6,197 nucleotides of DNA from an uncultured Bacteroidales bacterium. GTDB taxonomy: Bacteria > Bacteroidota > Bacteroidia > Bacteroidales > Lentimicrobiaceae. Below, piece by piece: positions 1-5,378 of the stretch. Position 1 is the stretch's first letter, and every line of letters begins with the position of its first letter. Position numbers and translations under genes: made by a program. The DNA is taken from the NCBI GenBank assembly GCA_937864935.1, contig CALMDN010000064.1:1-6197 (forward strand), given 5' to 3'. The notes under the pieces were generated by a model that saw nothing but the letters and a program-made list of their open reading frames with translations, had not been told where the DNA came from and made no database searches.

Positions 1-424
1 CATAAAGGCTGAGCACTGCGGCCTGAACCCTGGCTGTGGTACCGCCCCGGGTTACCCCGGATAAGGTGTTTCCTTCAATTTTTATCGGCCTTCCATCCCT
101 GACTTTTACCAGAATACTGTTGTATTCATTTCCATCGAAGTAGGTAGAAGCATAGTGGCTGGCCATTCCCGGGGTAACATCCTCAGGCTTGTTCAGGTAG
201 GGTATGGCTTTTTTTACAGGATTCTCACAACTGCTGGCAATGGCGGCTGTTGCAAAACTGAACCCGAAAAACTTCAGGAAATTTCTTCTTGATGTTGGTT
301 TTTGGGCAATTTCCTCATCGATGAGATCCAGAAGGTTCTTGCCTTCAGGGATAATCTGTTCATCGTAGGGTTGCTCTGCCTTGTTGATCAGCTGCTCAGG
401 GCTTTTCCAGTATTTCTTTTCCAT
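1..424 (-). CDS. actB: Alternative complex III subunit ActB, N-terminal part (Tat-translocated molybdopterin oxidoreductase-like Fe-S protein)
   Basis: This is the first 141 codons of a gene that leaves the window at its left edge. I translated it by hand, as it is open to the edge. It begins MEKKYWKSPEQL, and residues 45-51 read SRRNFLK, a twin-arginine motif preceded by an unusually long N-region, followed by a hydrophobic stretch and A-S-S-C at 63-66. That long Tat leader, then AIPYLNKPEDVTPG and ILVKVRDGRPIKIEGN, is characteristic of ActB and related 'extended Tat' MoCo/4Fe4S proteins. C66 lies in a lipobox-like context, so the mature protein may be lipid-anchored. In the family, ActB is a large fusion of a molybdopterin-oxidoreductase-like domain lacking the cofactor and an iron-sulphur domain carrying [4Fe-4S] and [3Fe-4S] clusters. 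It faces the periplasm and relays electrons from quinol. The Fe-S part lies outside the window. The start codon is 98 nt after the actA stop, with no terminator between and no Shine-Dalgarno. The family call is firm, as the neighbour supports it. Confidence 0.93.
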   Translation of the reverse strand, partial: MEKKYWKSPEQLINKAEQPYDEQIIPEGKNLLDLIDEEIAQKPTSRRNFLKFFGFSFATAAIASSCENPVKKAIPYLNKPEDVTPGMASHYASTYFDGNEYNSILVKVRDGRPIKIEGNTLSGVTRGGTTARVQAAVLSLY

Positions 425-522
425 TTAAAACGGCTTTTATTTGGATGCTTTAATCAATTATCATTGGTTGGTTTGCAGACTTATGGGTACTCTGGTGACG
501 GGTTAATCGCCCTGCCAGTTTT

Positions 523-1980
523 TTAATAGTGACATTTCATACAATCAAGTCCGCCGATATTCTCCACTGTTACCGAGTCAATTTTTCCGGACTTCAGTTC
601 TTCGTGAAGTTTCAGGTAGGTTGAATAGTACTTGTTGTCTTTGAAGTTTACTTTGGTATCGCGGTGACAGTTGATACACCATCCCATGGAGAGGTCATTT
701 TCCTGTTTCATAATGTCCATCTCAGCAACGGCACCGTGACAGGTTTCGCAGGCTATTTTCCCTGCATTCACATGCTGGGCATGGCTGAAGAAGACATGTT
801 CGGGAAGGTTGTGGATGCGGATCCATTCAATGGGTTTGCCGGATTTCTCGGCCTGATGGATCTTGTTTATTTCAAATTTGCCTGAGTTTCTTCCTGACAA
901 TACTACTTTATGACAGTTGAGGCAGACATTGTTTGAAGGAATTCCGGCTGATTTGCTGTAATCAGCAATGGAGTGGCAGTATTTACAATCCGTTTTGTTG
1001 TCACCTGCATGTATTTTATGCGAGAATTTGATGGGCTGGTCCGGCGCATAATCCTTGGTACGGCTCAGAGCCTGGGCCTCTACCACTGCGAGGTTAAGAT
1101 GTACGGCAAGTCCGGCAAGGATGATCACGAAATGGATCACTTTGTATTTGATGATCCTTGTAAAAATCAGGTCAACCAGCGCCAGGGTCATCAGCACGGC
1201 AAACAGGATGAAGAGCATCAGTTTTACCGGAAATGTTTTGTGTGGGGTTTCACCATGATGCAGGTATTCAGAAAGATAGGCAGCAATGTAGAAAACCTCC
1301 TGATCGGTAAGTTTATATTCAGCATGCGCTTTCTGCATAACATCGGAGGTTGGTTCACTCATCGATTTGTAGATGTTCATGCCGTCGGGGTTCATGAACG
1401 AAAGCGCCAGTTCTTTCGCTGAGGGGTTCCAGTTGAGGGTATCGCTGGCTGTTGTATTGTGACAGGAGGCACAGGCTGTGGTTCCGCCCTGTTCGAAAGG
1501 AATGAGCCCGTAGAAAAGTCTTTCTCCCCTGAGAACTTCGGTATGTGCGAAGCCTTCTTTTTTGTTTACATCAACCGCGAAAACCTTCTCTTTTTCAGGC
1601 TCCCATTTTTCGATGTAATCGATGATGCTGCTGATTTCAGCGTCGGAGAGCTGTGTAAACGCAAGCATGGGAACCTTGTTGTTCTCTTCAAAAAGTTTCA
1701 CTGCCGTCGGATCGCCTGATTTGATCATTTCATCCGAGTTGCGGATAAATTTCACCAGCCAGGCCCTGTCGCGCCTTTCAGTTACACCAAGCAGTTCCGG
1801 GCCGACAAGTTTACCACCGCCCAGCTTGTGGCAGACTGTACAGTTTTTTTCAAAAAGTTTTTTGCCCTCATCCTGAGCACTTACCTTGCCGGTTTTTCCA
1901 ATAAAGAAAACAATGGTCAACAGCACAGCCAGTATCACACCGGAAGGCCTGAAGCCGGATTTACTTGCAGTTTTGTTCAT
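523..1980 (-). CDS. actA: Alternative complex III cytochrome c subunit ActA, seven-haem form with N-terminal class I cytochrome c domain
   Basis: A 485-residue membrane-anchored multihaem cytochrome that, with ActB, carries electrons from menaquinol towards periplasmic cytochrome c or a terminal oxidase. The start chosen is MNKTASKSG at 1980. The frame is open 22 codons further, but that extension is not signal-like. Residues 1-35 form a signal peptide with a VSA|Q cleavage site. Seven haem-binding CxxCH motifs begin at C47, C170, C332, C353, C411, C435 and C480. Residues 37-126 resemble a class I monohaem cytochrome c, with M105 in KVPM as probable distal ligand. Residues 148-240 hold a second single-haem domain. 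Two hydrophobic segments, about 251-273 and 280-299, are joined by the basic loop TRIIKYK, so both haem-bearing parts should be periplasmic. The C-terminal five-haem part (316-485) corresponds to the pentahaem ActA core known from the family. The two N-terminal haem domains are additional to that core. There is no obvious Shine-Dalgarno. The next gene is actB. Confidence 0.92.
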   Translation of the reverse strand: MNKTASKSGFRPSGVILAVLLTIVFFIGKTGKVSAQDEGKKLFEKNCTVCHKLGGGKLVGPELLGVTERRDRAWLVKFIRNSDEMIKSGDPTAVKLFEENNKVPMLAFTQLSDAEISSIIDYIEKWEPEKEKVFAVDVNKKEGFAHTEVLRGERLFYGLIPFEQGGTTACASCHNTTASDTLNWNPSAKELALSFMNPDGMNIYKSMSEPTSDVMQKAHAEYKLTDQEVFYIAAYLSEYLHHGETPHKTFPVKLMLFILFAVLMTLALVDLIFTRIIKYKVIHFVIILAGLAVHLNLAVVEAQALSRTKDYAPDQPIKFSHKIHAGDNKTDCKYCHSIADYSKSAGIPSNNVCLNCHKVVLSGRNSGKFEINKIHQAEKSGKPIEWIRIHNLPEHVFFSHAQHVNAGKIACETCHGAVAEMDIMKQENDLSMGWCINCHRDTKVNFKDNKYYSTYLKLHEELKSGKIDSVTVENIGGLDCMKCHY

Positions 1981-2063
1981 ATTCCGTAGCTGTAAATTTT
2001 CTCTTTCTTCAATAATACATTTAAAAAAAATCAGGCAGCCGCCCATGGGTGATTGCCTGTTGT

Positions 2064-2090
2064 GTTAACCAACCTTCAGAGGTTGTTAAC
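2064..2090 (-). promoter_or_regulatory. actA: Hairpin in the putative actA leader
   Basis: GTTAAC-C-AACCT and AGGTT-GTTAAC form an 11-bp stem with one bulged base and a TCAG loop. It lies 84-110 nt upstream of the actA start. No T-run follows it on either strand, so it is not a standard terminator. It could be a 5'-UTR hairpin affecting translation or stability, or a dimeric operator around GTTAAC. The inverted repeat is seen directly; its function is inferred. Confidence 0.35.
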
Positions 2091-2284
2091 TTTGGTTTCA
2101 ATGCACATTACTTGATAAAGGGTAATGGTTTGAATCATGTGTGGTATTGTTTGGTCTTATCTTCAGTTTTTGTTTTTTCTGAATAACCTGGTTATGTCAG
2201 AAATACGGATACTTGTCAAAGTGATTGCAAAAAAGAGTAAACAAGCACCAAAAAGTCATTGGCTTAGTTCAGTGTTCTTTAGAG

Positions 2285-2316
2285 CGAATTTACGCAAACA
2301 AACCAAATAGTTCAAA
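2285..2316 (-). promoter_or_regulatory. actA: Weak candidate Bacteroidota-type promoter for actA
   Basis: On the minus strand, TTTG (2313-2316) and TAAATTCG (2285-2292) are separated by 20 nt. The known Bacteroidota pattern is TTTG near -33 and TAnnTTTG near -7 with roughly this spacing. The -7 element matches at all specified positions but one. It would start transcription near 2278 and give a leader of about 300 nt, containing the 2064-2090 hairpin. In AT-rich sequence such matches occur by chance, so this is tentative. Confidence 0.25.
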
Positions 2317-2347
2317 AAAAGTTTTAATTTGTTGTGGTTTACCGGTA

Positions 2348-2366
2348 GTTTAGAATAATTCTAAAC
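2348..2366. promoter_or_regulatory. Perfect 19-bp palindrome, Fur/PerR-type operator candidate
   Basis: GTTTAGAAT-A-ATTCTAAAC is a perfect inverted repeat with 9-bp arms and a 1-base centre. Its core TTAGAAT-A-ATTCTAA has the 7-1-7 layout of Fur-family boxes. It differs from the PerR consensus TTATAATnATTATAA by one symmetric base change per arm. It lies 31 bp upstream of the -33 part of the weak actA promoter candidate and 367 bp from the actA start. It would suit iron or peroxide control of a haem- and Fe-S-rich respiratory complex. The palindrome is certain, but the assigned regulator is inference. Confidence 0.45.
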
Positions 2367-2574
2367 AAGTATTGATTTACCGCAATTATATATGCTATCA
2401 ATGCAATACAAACAGGATTCACGTATGCAGGCCGAATGGACTGCTGTTGAATGGGGAAGCAGGCTTTTAAGAAAAATAAGTTTTCTAAGGAGGATAAACA
2501 GAACCGGATACTGACAATTTCAGAATATCCGCTACCTCCGGGGCGTTCAGGCTCTTGTTTAATAAAACGAAAAT

Positions 2575-3381
2575 CTATTTAAACAAGTATCCGATTTTCA
2601 GGCCCGAGGAGAAAGAAATGGGAACACTGTTGTCTGCGATGGTGTACCCGAAATGGTAGTTAGGATAACCATCATTGCTGGAAAAACCATAGCCAACGCC
2701 GGCAAAGACATCTACGGCAAACGCATTGTCAAAAACCCACTGTTTGCCGAACACCAGCTGGACCGTTCCGGAAAACACAGATTCGCGCTTCTGGTAGTTG
2801 TTGTAATAATCATCATAATAATTCTCATCATGTCCGTAAAGACCAAGTGCAATTTCAGGTTTGAAATAGCCTCCCTTGAGAATATGGGCATACCGCATAC
2901 CCCTGAGGTAAAAGTCGGGGTCTTTGATAAATTTATAGCCAAATTTTACGAAGGCCCCCCCGGCGTTTCGGTCTGAAACATCTATTCCGAGACCGATAAT
3001 GCCGAGATTGACCTCGTAGCTTCTTCCGGGCCGCAGGCTTCGTTCATAACCGAAAGTGGTATTTCCCGTGAGGGGGGATAAGAAATCAATTTTCAACAGG
3101 TTCTTTTTGTTGTCAGTATAGGTTTCAGGATTCGACATCACCTGCTGAAATTCCATCTCCTTGCCGTTCTCAAAGACAATTTTATCAATGTCATCTTTGT
3201 CCACAGAAATCAATACATCGGCCGGATAGTCAGGCAGGCTGTACTTAATTTCATCAAGCCCGATTTCCTTCACTTTGCATTTGATCAGTTCCTTGTTCTT
3301 TTTCATGATGATGTCCTGTGCCCTTGCAGCCCCGGCAACAAAAAGGAGGGCCAGCACGATGAGTGAAACTGATTTTTTCAT
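2575..3381 (-). CDS. Secreted, probable outer-membrane beta-barrel protein of unknown function
   Basis: A 268-residue protein, not recognised as a named family. Residues 1-21 are a clear signal peptide (MKKSVSLIVLALLF..ARA|QD). Residues 23-76 (starting DIIMKKNKELIKCKVKEI and ending in DIDKIVFENGKE) resemble a small beta-rich module that recurs at the N-terminus of many secreted Bacteroidota proteins, where a xx(D/G)xxIxxKVxEI..IKY pattern is followed by a (D/K)I..I.(F/Y)(E/K)NG pattern. From about residue 96 onward the sequence alternates hydrophobic and polar residues with many G and aromatic positions and ends GLKIGYLFK, as in an outer-membrane barrel closing near its C-terminus. A Y/N/D-rich stretch at 184-198 probably forms an exposed loop. 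There is no Shine-Dalgarno before the ATG. It has no evident functional link to actA downstream, 594 bp away. The role is unknown; a structural or surface function is plausible. Confidence 0.82.
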   Translation of the reverse strand: MKKSVSLIVLALLFVAGAARAQDIIMKKNKELIKCKVKEIGLDEIKYSLPDYPADVLISVDKDDIDKIVFENGKEMEFQQVMSNPETYTDNKKNLLKIDFLSPLTGNTTFGYERSLRPGRSYEVNLGIIGLGIDVSDRNAGGAFVKFGYKFIKDPDFYLRGMRYAHILKGGYFKPEIALGLYGHDENYYDDYYNNYQKRESVFSGTVQLVFGKQWVFDNAFAVDVFAGVGYGFSSNDGYPNYHFGYTIADNSVPISFSSGLKIGYLFK

Positions 3382-3512
3382 GGAGGAAATATTTAGCCAA
3401 GAAATGGTTTATTTAATGATTTCGTTAAAATGTGCTTAACAAGACTGCAAATGTTCAATAATTATGCCACATTGCCTAAAAATACGCACTGATGTCCGGT
3501 AAAATTATCAGA

Positions 3513-3541
3513 TTCTTCTTCCGCAAAATGCGGGAGAAGAA
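3513..3541. repeat. Orphan hairpin, 13-bp stem with AAA loop
   Basis: TTCTTCTTCCGCA and TGCGGGAGAAGAA pair over 13 positions with one T-G wobble around an AAA loop. No gene ends here on either strand, so it is not terminating anything visible. On the minus strand it is followed by ATCTGATAATTTTA, a poor T-run. It could be part of a small RNA, an mRNA leader of the gene at 2575-3381, or a leftover terminator. Confidence 0.5.
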
Positions 3542-3568
3542 AACCAGTGACTTCCATGTATTTTCCAA

Positions 3569-3613
3569 TAGAGGGGACCTGGTGGCCGCAAAGCCGACAC
3601 CAGGCTCCCTCTA
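3569..3613. repeat. Orphan hairpin, 16-position stem with internal 2-nt mismatch
   Basis: TAGAGGGG-A-CCTGGTG pairs with CACCAGG-C-TCCCTCTA except at two adjacent central positions, with a 13-nt loop (3585-3597). It lies 27 bp from the preceding hairpin and about 115 bp before the tRNA. The two hairpins together could be one structured RNA. No coding potential or known riboswitch family was recognised. Confidence 0.5.
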
Positions 3614-3679
3614 AATACCGTTAATGAAATGCCATTCCAAGACCAGAAAATAGTGAAAAATCAGCCTTAACTTCAGACG

Positions 3680-3714
3680 TTGTCGTGTTAATATGCTAAA
3701 AATATTTACTTTTG
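3680..3714 (+). promoter_or_regulatory. Promoter of tRNA-Ser, Bacteroidota type
   Basis: TACTTTTG at 3707-3714 fits TAnnTTTG exactly. It lies 14 nt before the first tRNA base, so transcription would start around 3721 and leave a leader of only a few bases. The -33 element is poor: TTG at 3680-3682 is somewhat too far and GTGTT at 3685-3689 is a weak alternative. The exact -7 match at the right distance from a real RNA gene makes this the best-supported promoter in the window. Confidence 0.6.
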
Positions 3715-3728
3715 CGCTCCCGACCATC

Positions 3729-3818
3729 GGAGAGATGCCAGAGCGGTCGAATGGGGCGGTCTCGAAAACCGTTGTATCCTTACGGGTACCAAGGGTTCGA
3801 ATCCCTTTCTCTCCGCCA
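3729..3818 (+). tRNA. tRNA-Ser (anticodon CGA)
   Basis: The 90-nt sequence folds as a class II tRNA. The acceptor GGAGAGA (3729-3735) pairs with TCTCTCC (3808-3814), followed by discriminator G3815 and an encoded CCA (3816-3818). The anticodon stem GCGGT/ACCGT flanks the loop CTCGAAA with anticodon CGA at 3763-3765, which reads UCG. The long variable arm GTATCC-TTAC-GGGTAC (3774-3789) is the hallmark of serine tRNAs. The T arm AAGGG-TTCGAAT-CCCTT (3791-3807) is standard. It is preceded by a promoter and followed directly by a terminator hairpin, so it is a single-gene unit. Confidence 0.97.
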
Positions 3819-3829
3819 AACCACCCAGG

Positions 3830-3856
3830 TGCCCCGCCCAAAGGCGGGGCATTTTT
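3830..3856 (+). terminator. Rho-independent terminator of the tRNA gene
   Basis: TGCCCCGCC and GGCGGGGCA form a perfect 9-bp GC-rich stem with a CAAA loop, followed directly by TTTTT (3852-3856). It begins 11 nt after the encoded CCA. It is also the first of three hairpins nested within the 128-nt inverted repeat at 3817-3944. Confidence 0.85.
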
Positions 3857-3907
3857 AATTTATTGGGTCTGAAATCAGACGCGTCTGAATTTCAGACCCA
3901 ATAAATT

Positions 3908-3931
3908 AAAAACATCAGCCGAAGGCTGATG
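3908..3931 (-). terminator. Minus-strand terminator-like hairpin facing the tRNA
   Basis: On the minus strand CATCAGCC-TTC-GGCTGATG (8-bp stem) is followed directly by TTTTT (3912-3908). With the tRNA terminator on the other strand it makes a back-to-back pair sharing the T/A flanks of the central palindrome. It could protect the tRNA from minus-strand transcription coming from the hydrolase side. The same hairpin is copy 1 of the repeat array, and the other copies lack the T-run, so termination may be incidental. Confidence 0.45.
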
Positions 3932-4290
3932 CCTGGGTGGTTTGAAGCCCCCCCTTTTTGGGATCAGCGCAGCTAATCCCGTTCCAAAATCAAAGGTCCC
4001 TTACAGTTTTCAAAGGTTCATCAGCCGCAGGCTGATGCCTGGGTGGTTATAAGGCCTCCTTTGGGATCAGCGCAGCTGATTCCGTTTCATTACAGCAGAT
4101 CTATGTCTGTTTCTAATTCACCAATCAGCCACAGGCTGATATCTGAGTAGCTAAGAAGTTTCCCTTTAAGGGTCAGCGCAGCTAATTCCGTTGCTCTGCA
4201 AAAAATCCGAATCCATTTCAAGTGTACCACACAGCCGCAGGCTGATGCCCGGGTATATCAGGCCTATCCTCGGAGATGAGCGCACGGATA
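3913..4290. repeat. Four decaying copies of a ~70-bp double-hairpin repeat, period 104-107 bp
   Basis: Copies begin at about 3913, 4019, 4123 and 4230 and span about 60-70 bp each (to about 3983, 4086, 4192 and 4290). Each starts with CATCAGCC-GCA-GGCTGATG or a variant, then CCTGGGTGGTT or a variant, and ends with a second hairpin such as GGGATCAGC-GCA-GCTGATTCC followed by GTT. Both hairpins share the core ATCAGC-GCA-GCTGAT. Copies 1 and 2 differ at one base over the first 30; copy 3 is more diverged and copy 4 has lost the second hairpin. The sequences between copies are 35-37 nt and unrelated by eye. The element resembles REP/BIME-type intergenic repeats. It contains no protein gene, and no cas gene is nearby. 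Beyond 4290, up to the hydrolase gene end at 4426, nothing is visible. Confidence 0.75.
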
Positions 4291-4425
4291 TGCCCTAAGC
4301 CAGGCACTATCAATAATAATGTTAATGGTTGGAATCTCAATCCTTCAGCCAGGACAATGCTTGCCGGAAGTATACACAGGATGGAGAACCGGTATTTGAA
4401 CGTTTACAGTCCTGCAAAGACCTTG

Positions 4426-5202
4426 TTATTTCACCATTCCGGTAATTTCCCTGATCATCCTGTTAACCTCGTCCGGAACTTCTATCGGGCTTACATGTCC
4501 ACCATCAACAGTCACAATTCTCTCCAGTGGAGGGATTCCTACATAGTCTTCCTTGCCGACCAAAGCGATGGAAGGTACTTTCAGTGAACGCAAAAGACTG
4601 CTGGCATCCTCTGCATCGATCCTGACAGCTTTGTCTGTGTATCTGATGTCTTTGCCTGACATTTTTTTCATGGATGTTATCAATATCTGCAACAATTCCG
4701 GCTGCATTTTCAGACTGTTTTTTCCCATCAGGGCTTTTCCTGCCTGTTGCATGTAGAAATTCCTGAACGGCATTGCCATATGCTGCAAACGGATCAGTAT
4801 CTTTTCTGTTCCTGAGGAGGCTTTGAAAGGCATATTGCACAAACCGATACCCGCAAAACGACCTGCATCTTTCGATGCAGCCCTGACAATGCTCATGCTT
4901 CCCCAGGAATGTCCGATGGCAATGACGCGTTCGATCTTCAACTGGTCCAGAATTTCCAGTAAAAGATCCCCGCAATCAGACAGGCTCCATCCGTTTTTTA
5001 TATTGACATTGCTTTCACCATGCAAAGGCATATCAATGGCCATTACTGTTCTGTCAGTGATTGCAGCAATCTGCTTGTCCCAAAGGTGGTGGTCAAAATA
5101 GACGCCATGAAGAAAAATTACCGGGGTGCTCAGTGGCACATCAGCATACCTGAAAACTGCAATTTCTCCCAGCGAGGTTTTGAGTGTTATTTTCTCCATC
5201 AT
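4426..5202 (-). CDS. Alpha/beta hydrolase
   Basis: A 258-residue cytoplasmic protein with no signal peptide. The alpha/beta-hydrolase fold is clear: strand-plus-oxyanion motif VIFLHG at 28-33, AIDMPLHGES at 55-64, nucleophile elbow GHSWGS with S99, acid D219 in VGKEDYVG and H236 in DGGHVSP. All catalytic residues are therefore present. Residues 125-185 form a helical cap rich in M, K and Q that would determine the substrate. The length is usual for the family, which includes esterases, carbon-carbon hydrolases and haloperoxidase-like enzymes. The substrate cannot be told from sequence. The start is MMEK, and either Met is possible because no Shine-Dalgarno discriminates. A good minus-strand promoter candidate lies about 150 nt upstream, and the gene is probably monocistronic, since it ends facing the repeat array. 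Confidence 0.9.
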   Translation of the reverse strand: MMEKITLKTSLGEIAVFRYADVPLSTPVIFLHGVYFDHHLWDKQIAAITDRTVMAIDMPLHGESNVNIKNGWSLSDCGDLLLEILDQLKIERVIAIGHSWGSMSIVRAASKDAGRFAGIGLCNMPFKASSGTEKILIRLQHMAMPFRNFYMQQAGKALMGKNSLKMQPELLQILITSMKKMSGKDIRYTDKAVRIDAEDASSLLRSLKVPSIALVGKEDYVGIPPLERIVTVDGGHVSPIEVPDEVNRMIREITGMVK

Positions 5203-5350
5203 ATTGCTGATTCTGGATCTAAGTCTGGTTCAAATTTTTGATCAATTCAACGCTAATAAACCATAGAAGTACTTTTCTGTTTCATTGTTGCAGGAAAATT
5301 TCCGGAATGTCTGAGAAACTGGCACCGCAGGCAGCACGGTATTTCCTTCG

Positions 5351-5378
5351 CAAATATATCTATGCCGCTGATTCACAA
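5351..5378 (-). promoter_or_regulatory. Candidate promoter of the alpha/beta hydrolase gene
   Basis: TATATTTG on the minus strand (5358-5351) matches TAnnTTTG at every specified position. A TTG (5378-5376) lies 17 nt upstream, slightly closer than usual for the -33 element. Transcription would begin near 5344, leaving a leader of about 140 nt before the hydrolase start. No coding sequence intervenes. Confidence 0.4.

Larger units (their letters stand above)
1981..2574. other. Long AT-rich intergenic region upstream of actA
   Basis: A 594-bp stretch between the end of the 268-residue protein gene and actA, both on the minus strand. It holds no convincing gene. It contains a hairpin at 2064-2090, a weak minus-strand promoter candidate at 2285-2316 and a perfect palindrome at 2348-2366, each listed separately. 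A weak inverted repeat at 2506-2530 (GGATA..TATCC with inner CTGA/TCAG) lies just past the upstream gene's stop but has no adjacent T-run, so it is a poor terminator. The length and the structures suggest that actA has its own promoter rather than being co-transcribed with the gene before it. Confidence 0.5.
3382..3728. other. Intergenic region between divergent gene and tRNA
   Basis: A 347-bp stretch that separates the start of the minus-strand secreted-protein gene from the plus-strand tRNA. No protein gene is supported. The only notable content is two hairpins (3513-3541 and 3569-3613) and the tRNA promoter. An open frame antisense to the tRNA in this area is spurious. An imperfect TAnnTTTG match on the minus strand at 3448-3455 (AACATTTG) could be part of the promoter of the secreted-protein gene. 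Confidence 0.5.
3817..3944. repeat. 128-nt inverted repeat able to form a four-way junction
   Basis: The outer arms CAAACCACCCAGG (3817-3829) and CCTGGGTGGTTTG (3932-3944) pair over 13 bp. Between them lie three contiguous hairpins with no unpaired base separating them: 3830-3851 (9-bp stem, CAAA loop), 3852-3912 (about 29 pairs, one bulged A at 3888, centre ACGCGT) and 3913-3931 (8-bp stem, GAA loop). Read as an inverted duplication, both strands carry the same order: the 13-nt outer block, a hairpin, then TTTTTAATTTATTGGGTC and onward. The two hairpins differ completely in sequence while both remain stems. The left arm overlaps the last two bases of the tRNA CCA. Function is unknown; a paired terminator, a small mobile-element relic or a repeat-protein target are possibilities. 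Confidence 0.85.

Noticed and set aside
973..1422. Plus-strand frame of 149 codons inside actA
   Set aside because: It is the shadow of a cytochrome gene with seven CxxCH motifs and has no features of its own.
2047..2047. Upstream start for actA in line with the longer open frame (MGGCLIFF)
   Set aside because: The extra 22 residues precede a good signal peptide and are not signal-like themselves. The ATG at 1980 gives a normal n-region, h-region and VSA cleavage site.
2401..2514. A 37-codon plus-strand frame starting MQYKQDSRMQ downstream of the Fur-like palindrome
   Set aside because: No promoter, no homology recognised and unremarkable composition. A Shine-Dalgarno-like AAGGAGG inside it (2487-2493) has no start codon at a useful distance.
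3611..3841. Open frame of 76 codons on the minus strand reading GIRTLGTRKDTTVFETAPF
   Set aside because: It is the antisense of the tRNA-Ser gene. This translated pattern is a well-known spurious product of serine tRNA loci.
3817..3944. tRNA-associated attachment site of an integrated element
   Set aside because: No integrase gene and no second copy of the tRNA 3' end are present in the window. The overlap with the CCA is only two bases.
3913..4290. CRISPR array, because repeats alternate with 35-37-nt spacers
   Set aside because: The conserved unit is about 70 bp, made of two hairpins, and strongly diverged between copies. No cas gene or leader is visible. Geometry alone is not enough.
4276..4587. 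Plus-strand frame of 103 codons
   Set aside because: It overlaps the end of the alpha/beta hydrolase gene antisense, and the hydrolase frame carries the complete motifs.
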